A stretch of DNA of 64,000 nucleotides, from contig OZ242021.1 of the NCBI GenBank assembly GCA_965204925.1, positions 310,001 through 374,000 on the forward strand. The letters run 5' to 3'. The first letter of the stretch is position 1. The number at the start of each line of letters is the position of its first letter. Source of the DNA: G963663315 sp965204925. Its GTDB lineage: Bacteria; Pseudomonadota; Gammaproteobacteria; Arenicellales; Poriferihabitantaceae. The notes beneath the pieces were generated by a model that was given only the letters and a program-made list of their open reading frames with translations, had not been told where the DNA came from and did no database searches. Position numbers and translations under genes: made by a program. Shown piece after piece: positions 44,950 through 53,894 of this stretch.

Positions 44950-46401
44950 TCAGCCTTTCCAGAATACCGGAGAAAGGAGCACGAGCAGGGTAAACAGTTC
45001 CAGGCGCCCGAGTAACATCGCAAAGGTGAGAATAATCTTTCCGCTATCGGAAATGCTCCTGTAATTGTGTGCAACATCGCCCAGCCCCGGCCCCAGATTG
45101 TTCAGCGTTGCCGCCACCGCAGTCCATGCGGTCAACAAGTCGCAACCGGTAGCCAGCATCAGGATCAACAATACGGTAAAGCTGAATATGTAAAGCGACA
45201 GGAATCCCCACACCGCATTGACTACAGGATCGGCAACCGCTTTACCGCCGAGTTTGATCGGGATCAGGGCGCTCGGATGAACGAGCCGGGAAATTTCCCG
45301 CAATCCCTGCTTGAACAACAACATTATCCTGACGATTTTCATACCTCCGGCGGTAGACCCCGCGCAACCGCCAGCCGCGCTGAGCAGGATCAACAGCAAC
45401 GGCACAAAAGTTGGCCATAGAGAAAACTCCGTAGCGGTAAAGCCGGTCGTGGTGACGATCGATATGACCTGGACTGTTCCCTCGATCAGATTCTGCTCCA
45501 GTGTGTCGTAAACGCTATGGCTTACCAACATGAACAGGGTCACGGCAACGGCCGCCAGGATCACGCCGAAATAGACTTTCGCTTCGCTGTCCTTCAGGTA
45601 GACAGAAACCCGCAGGCTGCGAAGCGCGGTGAAATGCAACGCAAAATTCAACCCTGCCAGAATCATGAACATACAGGCCAGCAGATAGATTGCGTTGTTC
45701 TGAAAATATCCGAGACTGGCGTCATGGGTGGAAAAACCACCAATGGCGACCGTAGAAAAAGCATGGCAAATGGCATCGAACGCACTCATGCCGGCCAGAT
45801 AATAAGCCGCAGCGCACACGATCGTCAGTCCCAGATAGATATACCCGATCGCTTTGGCCGTTTCCGTGATACGGGGCGTCAATCTGGCGTCCCTGAGCGG
45901 CCCCGGGGTTTCCGCACGGTACAACTGCATGCCGCCGACCCCCAGCGCCGGCAGGATCGCTACGGCCAGAACGATGATGCCCATGCCACCCAGCCATTGC
46001 AATTGCTGGCGATAATACAACACCGAATGCGGCAGGGTATCAAGCGACAACAGGACAGTTGCGCCCGTGGTCGTCAATCCCGAGGTCGCCTCGAACAGGG
46101 CATCGACTACCCCCATCCCGGGGTTGTCCACCAACAGCAAGGGCACGGCCGCGAGGACGGAGAGCGTTACCCAGATTAGCACCACAACAACGAAACCTTC
46201 CCGTAATTGTAATTCCCGCTTGCAGCCGCGCACCGGCCACCAGCACAAAAACCCGGTTGTGAGCAGGATCACCAGCGCCGCGATGAAGGCGGTGTGCGCC
46301 TGATCCGCGTACAGTATGGAGACCGCGATCGGAGGAATCAGCGTGCTGCTGAACAGTGCGATCAATATGCCCAGAATCCTGATAGCGCCGGGGAGTTGCA
46401 T
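44950..46401 (-). CDS. trkH: Trk potassium uptake protein TrkH
   Basis: K+-translocating membrane subunit. From the ATG at 46401 it has 483 aa, the E. coli length. Four selectivity-like loops can be picked out (ATSGLTTTGATVL, STVAIGGFSTHDASLG, VTTTGFTATEFS, TLNNLGPGLGDV). The TTG at 46425 abutting the trkA stop is also in frame but would add an unusual N-terminus. It works with TrkA, encoded upstream. Confidence 0.96.
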   Translation of the reverse strand: MQLPGAIRILGILIALFSSTLIPPIAVSILYADQAHTAFIAALVILLTTGFLCWWPVRGCKRELQLREGFVVVVLIWVTLSVLAAVPLLLVDNPGMGVVDALFEATSGLTTTGATVLLSLDTLPHSVLYYRQQLQWLGGMGIIVLAVAILPALGVGGMQLYRAETPGPLRDARLTPRITETAKAIGYIYLGLTIVCAAAYYLAGMSAFDAICHAFSTVAIGGFSTHDASLGYFQNNAIYLLACMFMILAGLNFALHFTALRSLRVSVYLKDSEAKVYFGVILAAVAVTLFMLVSHSVYDTLEQNLIEGTVQVISIVTTTGFTATEFSLWPTFVPLLLILLSAAGGCAGSTAGGMKIVRIMLLFKQGLREISRLVHPSALIPIKLGGKAVADPVVNAVWGFLSLYIFSFTVLLILMLATGCDLLTAWTAVAATLNNLGPGLGDVAHNYRSISDSGKIILTFAMLLGRLELFTLLVLLSPVFWKG

Positions 46402-46425
46402 GGCTGGAAACGGCTTTTGGAACAA

Positions 46426-47802
46426 TCAGAAAAAAGTCGCAGAAACCTGGAACAGCTTCTCGACATCGGGGATACGGCGTTTGTCGATGACAAAAATGAT
46501 AACGTGATCACCCTCTTCAATGACCGCGTCACGGTGCAGCCGGATCAGTTCGTCGTTACGCATGACGGCGCCGATAGTGGCGCCTTCCGGCAGCTTGATG
46601 CCGTCCAGCTTGCGGCCAACAATACGGGATGTCTTGCGATCGCCGTGCGCTACCGCCTCGATCGCTTCCGCGACGCCGCGGCGCAATGAATGAGCAGCGA
46701 CCACATCCCCTCGCCTGACATGCGACAACAGGGCGCTGACCGTGGACAACCTCGGTGAGATGGCGATATCAAGCACGCTACTCTCAACCAGATCAATATA
46801 AGCGGTGCGATTGACAATAGCCATGGCCCGCCGCGCGCCCAGCCTCTTGGCCAGCATGGCAGACAGGATATTGGCTTCATCATCATTGGTCAGGGAACAG
46901 AACACCTCCGCGCTACCGATATTCTCCTGACGTAACAGTTCCTCATCTGCCGCGTCACCCTGTAACACAACAGTATTCTCAAGTTCCTCCGATACCCTGC
47001 GGGCACGCCCGGGATTGTTCTCGATCAACTTCACCTGGTATCCGCGGTTTTCCAGAGAATGCGCCAGGCGGAACCCGATATTGCCGGCGCCGGCGATGAA
47101 TACCCGCCTGCCGACTTCTTCGATGCTGCGCAACTCCTGCATCACTTGTTTGATGTCTTGCCGGGTGGCAAGAAAAAAGACCTCATCGTCCGCTTCGATA
47201 ATCGTTTCTCCGGTAGGGATAATAGCCCTCTCCTGCCGGTAGATCGCCGCGACACGAGTTTTCACCGACGGCAAATGACCCTTCAGATCCCTTAGTTCAT
47301 GCCCGACCAGCGCTCCGCCATAATAGGCCTTAAGCCCGACCAGACGAATCCTGCCTTTGGCAAAATCAATTACCTGCAAGGCGCCGGGGTACTCGATCAA
47401 GTGCTGGATCTGGTCGTTGAGGATCTGCTCGGGGCTGATAATGACGTCAATCGGGATCGCTTCCCGGCAAAAGATTTCACGGTGATTGAGGAAATCGGCA
47501 GAACGCACCCGCGCAATCAGGGTCGGGGTGCGAAACAGTGTATGGGCAACTTGGCAGGCTACCATGTTGACCTCGTCCGAGTTGGTGACCGCAAGCACCA
47601 GATCGGCATCGGCGACCCCGGCCTGCCTCAACACCTCGGGAGAAGAAGCCACCCCCGGCACAGTACGGATATCCAGTCTGTCCTGCATCGTCTCGAGAAT
47701 GCCGGGATCATGATCCACTACGGTAACATCATTGATTTCCCTCGACAGCGCCTCAGCAACGGAAGAGCCGACCTGCCCGCCGCCCAGAATAACGATCTTC
47801 AT
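46426..47802 (-). CDS. trkA: Trk system regulatory protein TrkA
   Basis: Cytoplasmic NAD(H)-binding gating ring for TrkH, 458 aa. Two RCK units are visible, each with a Rossmann glycine loop: KIVILGGGQVGSSVAEAL (2-19) and VFIAGAGNIGFRLAHSLE (about 235-252), each followed by an RCK_C domain. It sits between rsmB and trkH on one strand, a common gammaproteobacterial order. Confidence 0.97.
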   Translation of the reverse strand: MKIVILGGGQVGSSVAEALSREINDVTVVDHDPGILETMQDRLDIRTVPGVASSPEVLRQAGVADADLVLAVTNSDEVNMVACQVAHTLFRTPTLIARVRSADFLNHREIFCREAIPIDVIISPEQILNDQIQHLIEYPGALQVIDFAKGRIRLVGLKAYYGGALVGHELRDLKGHLPSVKTRVAAIYRQERAIIPTGETIIEADDEVFFLATRQDIKQVMQELRSIEEVGRRVFIAGAGNIGFRLAHSLENRGYQVKLIENNPGRARRVSEELENTVVLQGDAADEELLRQENIGSAEVFCSLTNDDEANILSAMLAKRLGARRAMAIVNRTAYIDLVESSVLDIAISPRLSTVSALLSHVRRGDVVAAHSLRRGVAEAIEAVAHGDRKTSRIVGRKLDGIKLPEGATIGAVMRNDELIRLHRDAVIEEGDHVIIFVIDKRRIPDVEKLFQVSATFF

Positions 47803-47820
47803 ACCAAATCTCCGACCCGC

Positions 47821-49125
47821 TCACACTTTTCGGCGCTTTCGATGTTTGCCGATACTCGCATAGTAAAATCCGTCACCGCCATGCACTCCGGGTAATCTTT
47901 GTCGACCGAACTGTGTAGCAATTCCAAACTCCTCGCCCAAACATTGTAATTCATAATCAGCCTTGCCATTGATGAATTTTTCGATGACCCGATCGTTTTC
48001 AGCGCGAAAGATTGAACAGGTAACATAGAGTAACCGCCCTCCCGGCGCCAGTAACGGCCATACCGAGTCCAGTATTGCAAATTGCAACCGGGCAGACTGT
48101 TCGATATCCGACAATCTCCTGTGATGTTTGATATCCGGGCGCCGGCGTATCACTCCGCTGCCCGAACAGGGAACATCAAGCAGGATTCGATCAAAAGGTT
48201 CGCCGTCCCACCACGATTCGGTACGGGTCAGGTCTGCGCCGACCACACGGGCATCCAGTTTCAGCCTCTTCAGATTCTGCCGGATAGACGGGATACGATG
48301 TGGCAGGTCCACCGCCACCACATCCACGCAACCGGGAACCGTCTCCAGGATCAGGCCTGTCTTTCCTCCGGGAGCTGCGCAGCCATCAAGCACGCGCTGG
48401 CCGTCCGATAACGCCAGCGCCGACGCAACCAGTTGCGCGGATTCGTCCTGTACCGATACCCGGCCTTCAGCAAACCCGGGAATCTCATTGACCGGCAATG
48501 GTTTGTCCAGGGTCAGGCCGATCAGGCTGTCCGTGGCCGGCACAAACCCGATGCCGCGCCGCGCCAGACACAGCTGATAGCTGGCACGGGAGCAGATACG
48601 ACGATTCACGCGCAAGGTCAATGGCGGTTTGCGATTCGAGCCGGCGACAACAGGGTCCAGATAATCCGGCCAGTCACTCCCGATCAAGTCGTACAGATGC
48701 TCCGGAAACCCTGCGGCGATATGGCCGCGGGGAACCGACCGTATCATGCTTTCGCGGTTTCGGATAAAGTTTCTAAGTACCCCATTGACCAGTTTCCTGC
48801 CCCATGCCAGCCGCGCGCCATCCAGACAGGAAACTGTCTCATTGACCACGGCATAATCGGGAATCCGCATGAATTCCTTTTGGTAGAGCGCTGCGATCAG
48901 CAGGAAATGGAGTAGCCGCTGCTTGCGCCGGATCGGGGTTGACAACAGTTTCGATAAAATAGCGTCCAAGAAGATATAATGACGGCAGCCGCCGAATGCC
49001 AGCTCTTTCAACGCGGGAATATTGCCCCGGAATGACTGGATTTCCGATTCCAGCGCCCGCTCCAGCGACTGGCCGCCGTCGACCACCCGCTTGAGAACGA
49101 GGGCGCCTGACATGGAAAGCGACAT
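47821..49125 (-). CDS. rsmB: 16S rRNA (cytosine-967 C5) methyltransferase
   Basis: Methylates C967 of 16S rRNA. The 434 aa protein has an N-terminal NusB-like RNA-binding domain (about 1-140), the SAM motif LDGCAAPGGKTGLILE, LLDVPCSGSGVIRRRPDIK and the catalytic-cysteine motif YVTCSIFRAEND. An in-frame ATG at 49113 is an alternative start. It follows fmt and precedes trkA. Confidence 0.96.
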   Translation of the reverse strand: MSLSMSGALVLKRVVDGGQSLERALESEIQSFRGNIPALKELAFGGCRHYIFLDAILSKLLSTPIRRKQRLLHFLLIAALYQKEFMRIPDYAVVNETVSCLDGARLAWGRKLVNGVLRNFIRNRESMIRSVPRGHIAAGFPEHLYDLIGSDWPDYLDPVVAGSNRKPPLTLRVNRRICSRASYQLCLARRGIGFVPATDSLIGLTLDKPLPVNEIPGFAEGRVSVQDESAQLVASALALSDGQRVLDGCAAPGGKTGLILETVPGCVDVVAVDLPHRIPSIRQNLKRLKLDARVVGADLTRTESWWDGEPFDRILLDVPCSGSGVIRRRPDIKHHRRLSDIEQSARLQFAILDSVWPLLAPGGRLLYVTCSIFRAENDRVIEKFINGKADYELQCLGEEFGIATQFGRQRLPGVHGGDGFYYASIGKHRKRRKV

Positions 49126-49150
49126 GATAACCAGGATCGGAAGTGTGCGC

Positions 49151-50083
49151 TCAGACCAGCGTCATACCCGTCTCAATCCGGGTTCCATTGATGAAGTCCC
49201 GCGCCGCGACCGGCTTTCCGCCCGATTTCTGAACCTTCTCCAGTTTCAATGCGCCGGCGCCGGTTTGCACCACAATGCCGGCGCCGGACACCCCGATGAT
49301 TTCTCCGGCTTTGCCGGTCCGTGTGTGGTTGTGGATACTCGCTTGCAGTATTCTCAAATCAATGTCGCCCAACCGGGTATGGGCCATTGGCCAAGGGTTG
49401 AAAGCACGGATTTTTCGTTCCAGCGTCACGGCCGACTGTGTCCAGTTTATGTGTCCTTCCGACTTCGACACCTTGTCGGCATAAGTGGCAAGGCTGTGTT
49501 TCTGGGCCGCCGGCTCCAGCGTCCGCTCTTGCAATTCCCGCAGATTTTCGCCCAGGACACCGGCTGCCAGCGCCGACAGCCGACCATGCAGCCAGCCGGC
49601 GGTGGCATCGGGTGGAATTTCGACCTGCCGGGCGGACAGGATATCCCCGGCATCAAGGACGGACGACATTTGCACGAGAGTGATGCCCGAATGGCTGTCT
49701 CCCGCCTCAATAGCCCGCTGAATCGGCGCGGCCCCTCGCCACCGGGGCAACAGGGAAGCATGCAGATTGACGCATCCGAGAACAGGCAGGCTCAGTACCG
49801 CGGCCGGTAGCAGCAGGCTGTAGGCAACCACCACGAACAAATCCATGCCAAGCGCCGCCATTTGCCCAACCGCATCCGGCTGCCTGAACGATTGCGGCTG
49901 GAATACGGGCAGACCATGATCAAGCGCGTATTGTCCGACCGCGCCGCATGACATTTTCCGGCCGCGGCCAGCAGGACGGTCAGGTCGGCAATACACGGCG
50001 ACCACATCACAAAGTGGAGAGTCAATGAGAACCTTCAGGCTGGGTACCGAAAATTCCGGGGTGCCCGCAAACCCCACTCGCAT
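49151..50083 (-). CDS. fmt: Methionyl-tRNA formyltransferase
   Basis: Formylates initiator Met-tRNA with 10-formyl-THF. 310 aa from the ATG at 50083 (MRVGFAGTPEFSVPSL). The active-site region is CVNLHASLLPRWRGAAPIQRAI with GDSHSGITLVQM after it, and the C-terminal anticodon-like domain follows. The TTG at 50095 is rejected in favour of the ATG. It is downstream of def, its functional partner in formyl-methionine turnover. Confidence 0.96.
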   Translation of the reverse strand: MRVGFAGTPEFSVPSLKVLIDSPLCDVVAVYCRPDRPAGRGRKMSCGAVGQYALDHGLPVFQPQSFRQPDAVGQMAALGMDLFVVVAYSLLLPAAVLSLPVLGCVNLHASLLPRWRGAAPIQRAIEAGDSHSGITLVQMSSVLDAGDILSARQVEIPPDATAGWLHGRLSALAAGVLGENLRELQERTLEPAAQKHSLATYADKVSKSEGHINWTQSAVTLERKIRAFNPWPMAHTRLGDIDLRILQASIHNHTRTGKAGEIIGVSGAGIVVQTGAGALKLEKVQKSGGKPVAARDFINGTRIETGMTLV

Positions 50084-50107
50084 GACCGGACTCAAGACTC
50101 GAGAGAC

Positions 50108-50626
50108 TTAACGCGCCATGGCCGCGAATTGCCGGGCTTCCTTTTTCAGTTTCTCCCGAATGCGGCTCTGCCTCAGTCGGGACAGATAATCGACGAAAAC
50201 CCGCCCGTTCAAATGGTCGACCTCATGCTGGATACAGACGGACAACAAGCCCTCGGCCTCGACCCGAAACGGCTTTCCCCCGACATCGCATGCGTCGATC
50301 CGCACTTTTTTCGCTCTTTTTACGTTCGACCGGAATCCGGGAACGGACAGACAACCCTCCTCGCTGTCCGCAAGAACCGTATCCAGAACGGTAATTTCAG
50401 GATTGACGAACACCTGAAGCCGGTCGCGTTCTTCGGACAGGTCCATGACCACCACCCGCTTCGGCACATTGATCTGCACAGCCGCCAGACCGATACCCGA
50501 CGCCGCATACATCGTATCCTTCATATCGCTGACAAGGGCCACAAGTTCCGTCCCGAAATCAGTAACCGCTGCGCCCACCTGCCTCAGGCGCGCATCCGGA
50601 TAAACCAGTATTTCGCGAATAGCCAT
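50108..50626 (-). CDS. def: Peptide deformylase
   Basis: Iron-dependent enzyme removing the N-formyl group from new proteins, 172 aa. The three motifs are present: GIGLAAVQI, EGCLSVPG (metal Cys) and QHEVDHLNG (metal His pair and catalytic Glu). First gene of def-fmt-rsmB-trkA-trkH. dprA, often linked to def, is instead 15 kb away with topA. Confidence 0.97.
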   Translation of the reverse strand: MAIREILVYPDARLRQVGAAVTDFGTELVALVSDMKDTMYAASGIGLAAVQINVPKRVVVMDLSEERDRLQVFVNPEITVLDTVLADSEEGCLSVPGFRSNVKRAKKVRIDACDVGGKPFRVEAEGLLSVCIQHEVDHLNGRVFVDYLSRLRQSRIREKLKKEARQFAAMAR

Positions 50627-50700
50627 ACCCGGTTATTATTGCCGATAAAAGCGCGATTGTATTCCCAAACCCGTCAAATATCCAGCAACAGATTATCCAA

Positions 50701-50771
50701 AACCCCCACACTCCCCCTTAAGGGGAATCGAAGAAGCCGAACCGCAAGCGAAAGCTGATCCGGTGGGGGTT
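50701..50771. repeat. Palindrome-bounded 71-base intergenic element
   Basis: AACCCCCAC at 50701-50709 is the exact reverse complement of GTGGGGGTT at 50763-50771, and a second small palindrome (CCCCTTAAGGGG) lies inside. It occupies the gap between def and thrC and could be a repeat element or an RNA hairpin. I did not find another copy in the window. Confidence 0.35.
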
Positions 50772-50787
50772 GGCGGGGGGCGAAATT

Positions 50788-50815
50788 TTGAATCTGTACC
50801 CGCCAATGATAGAAT
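50788..50815 (+). promoter_or_regulatory. thrC promoter
   Basis: TTGAAT (50788-50793), a 16-base spacer and TAGAAT (50810-50815) lie 33 bases before the thrC start codon, implying a leader of about 26 bases. Confidence 0.5.
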
Positions 50816-50847
50816 CCGGCGTCTTGTAAAATAACGGGAAACCCTGT

Positions 50848-52281
50848 TTGCAATATATCAGCACCCGCGGACGGGCTCCTGTCCTGGATTTTGAACAAAC
50901 CACGCTGACCGGCCTGGCCAGCGACGGGGGGCTGTACCTGCCCTCGAAATGGCCGCGCCTCGGCGCCGATCAAATTCGCAGCCTGCGCGGCAAGGACTAT
51001 CCGGCGTTGACCAGCGCCATCCTCGGCCGGTTTGTCGGTAACTCGATCTCACCAGCAGATCTGCAGCGGCTGGCGGCAAGCGCCTGCCAAAACTTTCATC
51101 ATCAAGCCATTGCACCGATCAAGCAACTGGATAACCAGTTGTTCCTTATGGAACTGTTTCACGGTCCGACACTGGCATTCAAGGATTTTGCGCTGCAATT
51201 ACTGGGCCGGTTGTTCCAGCATTTCCTGCACAGGAACGGCGCCTCCTGTACCCTGGTCGGCGCCACCTCGGGCGATACCGGTTCGGCCGCGATCGCCGGG
51301 ATCCGGGGTCTTGATGCAGTACGGATTTTCATGCTGCACCCCAAAGACCGGGTATCCGATGTACAGCGCAGACAAATGACCACCGTGCTGGACGGCAACG
51401 TTCATAACCTCGCCGTAGACGGAACATTCGATGATTGCCAGAACCTCGTCAAGGCGCTGTTCAACGATCTCGAATTCAGGCAAAAGCATTCGCTATCCGC
51501 TGTCAACTCGATTAACTGGGCGAGAATCGCTGCCCAGGTTGTCTATTTTTTCCGGGCCGCCCTGGCGCTCGGCGCCCCGCACCGGCAGGTCAACTTTTCG
51601 GTACCAACGGGAAATTTCGGCAATATCCTGGCCGGATATGTCGCCCGGGAAATGGGTCTGCCGATCGGAAAGCTCATTGCAGGCTCCAACCGCAATGACA
51701 TCCTGACCCGTTTTTTCCGCACCGGAATCATGCAGACCAGAGCCGTCACTCCGACACTGACTCCAAGCATGGACATCCAGATATCAAGCAATTTCGAGCG
51801 CTATCTGTTTGAACTGCTCGACCATGACAGCGACCGCTTGAACGGCTATATGCAGTCTTTCAGCGAAACCGGACAGTTCCGCATTGACCGTGCGCTGCTG
51901 GAGCGCGCCAGACAATGTTTCAGCTCATACAGTATCAGCGACGAACAGATTCGCCGGCAAATCAGGCAAACCTGGCGCGCGACCGGAGAAATTATCGATC
52001 CGCATTCGATCGTCGGCATTTCCGCCGCCCTCCTGGAGGGTGATTCAGCAAACCCCACAGTCGTGATCGGCACCGCCCATCCGGCAAAGTTTCCGGACGC
52101 CATCCGCGAAGTGACCGGCAAAACCGTATCATTGCCCGCTTTTGTCGGCGACCTCATGAACATGAAAGAATCGTCAATCGACATCGGACGCGACCTGCCG
52201 ACGCTGAAATCCATGATTGCACGAACCAGTAAACAAGCCCGGCGCAGCCCCGCAAAGACGAGCGGACAACACGCTGGATAA
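50848..52281 (+). CDS. thrC: Threonine synthase
   Basis: PLP enzyme converting phosphohomoserine to threonine, 477 aa, the long class typical of proteobacteria. It begins at a TTG (MQYISTRGRAPVLDFEQTTLTGLASDGGL... fits the conserved family start). The PLP lysine is in FHGPTLAFKDFALQLL and the phosphate loop in VGATSGDTGSAA. thrA and thrB are not adjacent. The gene probably has its own promoter. Confidence 0.96.
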   Translation: MQYISTRGRAPVLDFEQTTLTGLASDGGLYLPSKWPRLGADQIRSLRGKDYPALTSAILGRFVGNSISPADLQRLAASACQNFHHQAIAPIKQLDNQLFLMELFHGPTLAFKDFALQLLGRLFQHFLHRNGASCTLVGATSGDTGSAAIAGIRGLDAVRIFMLHPKDRVSDVQRRQMTTVLDGNVHNLAVDGTFDDCQNLVKALFNDLEFRQKHSLSAVNSINWARIAAQVVYFFRAALALGAPHRQVNFSVPTGNFGNILAGYVAREMGLPIGKLIAGSNRNDILTRFFRTGIMQTRAVTPTLTPSMDIQISSNFERYLFELLDHDSDRLNGYMQSFSETGQFRIDRALLERARQCFSSYSISDEQIRRQIRQTWRATGEIIDPHSIVGISAALLEGDSANPTVVIGTAHPAKFPDAIREVTGKTVSLPAFVGDLMNMKESSIDIGRDLPTLKSMIARTSKQARRSPAKTSGQHAG

Positions 52282-52345
52282 CATCAACCCGAAAGGAGTG
52301 ACGCCTGAACCTGCCTGCAATCCCGGGAGAAACACGGGTTGTCAA

Positions 52346-52606
52346 TCAGCCCAACGCCAAGGGGTTAGCCGAAACATCGAAAGACCGATCGCATCCGCTT
52401 CGACTGCACCCAGGGTCGCTTTCGTTATCCAGCGTCAGAAACTCACCTCCGCCATAGAGGTCGCGCACAAGCGTCGTCTTCCCGACCTGCCTGGGTCCAA
52501 CCAGATTGACGATACGCGACATTTGCAACGCATCCAGTAACTCGGCCTGCATATGCCTGGCAAGAGTATGAATCCGGGGATTCCTCATCGGCTCACTTGA
52601 AGGCAA
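52346..52606 (-). pseudogene. Truncated AAA-type ATPase fragment (DUF4143 class)
   Basis: An 86-codon frame with a P-loop (IVNLVGPRQVGKTTLVRDLY) and the following strand EFLTLDNES. Then the match ends; shifting frame gives TLGAVEADAIG, which is how such proteins continue, so a frameshift and a 3' deletion have destroyed the gene. Intact relatives are about 370-400 aa. It lies beside an intact but divergent relative on the other strand. Confidence 0.7.
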
Positions 52607-52652
52607 ATATTTCGCGGATTGTACGTTTCCTCCTGATTTCGCATGGTCCGGA

Positions 52653-52694
52653 AAATGTATTTTACGTTTAGCCGTCTATATGTAAAATACATTT
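52653..52694. repeat. 13-base perfect inverted repeat abutting the ATPase start codon
   Basis: AAATGTATTTTAC (52653-52665) and its exact reverse complement (52682-52694) are separated by 16 bases, the second arm ending at the ATG. It could be an operator or a hairpin hiding the start codon; a ribosome-binding site is not visible. Confidence 0.6.
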
Positions 52695-53816
52695 ATGATA
52701 AAACGTGATTTGTGGCTGGAAAAGCTGCATCTGGCATGGCAAATGCGCTCTGTTGTCTGGCTGTCAGGTGTACGCCGGGTTGGCAAAACCACACTGACCC
52801 GAATGTTGCCCGACGCCACTTATATGAATTGTGACCTCCCTTCCGTGATCAGATCCTTGGAAGACCCTGAATTATTTCTGCATCAGCATTCCGGCAAACC
52901 GATATTGATTTTCGATGAAGTTCATCGTCTGCCTGACCCGAGCCTGCTGTTAAAAATTGCTGCCGATGAATTTCCACAGTTGAAAATACTGGCGACCGGT
53001 TCTTCAACGCTGGCGGCAACCCGTAAATTTCGGGATTCTCTGACAGGTCGTAAACAAACCCTGTTCTTGTGCCCGGTGTTGTGGCAAGAATGCGCCAAAA
53101 CCTTTGGCAAACCCGGCCTGGACCATCGTTTGTTACACGGTGGCTTGCCCGAGTCACTTTTGTCCAATCAGACAATCCCCGGTTTTTTTAATGAGTGGAT
53201 TGACAGTTTTTACGCGCGTGAGATTCAGGAGCTTTTCGGTTTTCGTAATCGGGCAGGGTTTTTGTCCTTGTTTCGATTATTGCTACGGCAAAGCGGCGGA
53301 CTGCTGGACTACACCCAAATGGCAAACAGCATCGAATCCATCACACGCCCTACTGTAATCTCTCATGTTGCCGCCATGCAAATCACCCATATAGCGCACC
53401 TGCTGCCACCTTTCCATGGCGGTGGCAGACGGGAAATCGTGAGCCGTCCGAAATGTTATGCCTTTGATACCGGTTTTATCGCCTTTGAAAAAGGCTGGGA
53501 TCACATTCGGGACGATGACCGGGGAATACTGTGGGAGCATTTGGCGCTGGACAGCTTGCGCTTTTACCATGCGGATGATGATATTTTCTATTGGCAGGAC
53601 AAATCCCGTCGAGAGATAGACTTTGTAGTACGCAAAGGGAACGACCGGGTAGACCTGTTCGAATGCAAGATCAATCCTGATAAATTGAACCTGACCAGCA
53701 TTCAGGAATTTCGCAAATGGTACCCAAACGGCGAAAATTTTATTCTCAGCCCGTTCGTGGAGCAACCCTGCAAAATTCGCCGGCAAGGACTTGTACTAAC
53801 CATACGCGGATTATGA
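52695..53816 (+). CDS. ATP-binding protein, AAA-14 / DUF4143 type
   Basis: Protein of 373 aa with a P-loop GVRRVGKTTLTRML (25-38), Walker B ILIFDEVHRL, sensor-1 ILATGSSTLAAT and a C-terminal DUF4143 domain (YWQDKSRREIDFVVRKGNDRVDLFECK, a PD-(D/E)xK-like core with the D and E-x-K pattern). These genes are widespread, often move horizontally and have no settled function; links to toxin-antitoxin or defence have been suggested. Its base composition is more AT-rich than thrC upstream. The start is directly next to an inverted repeat. Confidence 0.82.
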   Translation: MIKRDLWLEKLHLAWQMRSVVWLSGVRRVGKTTLTRMLPDATYMNCDLPSVIRSLEDPELFLHQHSGKPILIFDEVHRLPDPSLLLKIAADEFPQLKILATGSSTLAATRKFRDSLTGRKQTLFLCPVLWQECAKTFGKPGLDHRLLHGGLPESLLSNQTIPGFFNEWIDSFYAREIQELFGFRNRAGFLSLFRLLLRQSGGLLDYTQMANSIESITRPTVISHVAAMQITHIAHLLPPFHGGGRREIVSRPKCYAFDTGFIAFEKGWDHIRDDDRGILWEHLALDSLRFYHADDDIFYWQDKSRREIDFVVRKGNDRVDLFECKINPDKLNLTSIQEFRKWYPNGENFILSPFVEQPCKIRRQGLVLTIRGL

Positions 53817-53894
53817 AAAAACCGGAAACACATCTTATACAGGAATATATCTTACTATCGGTGATACAGGAGGGTGAGAGGGTTGTGCATGGCA

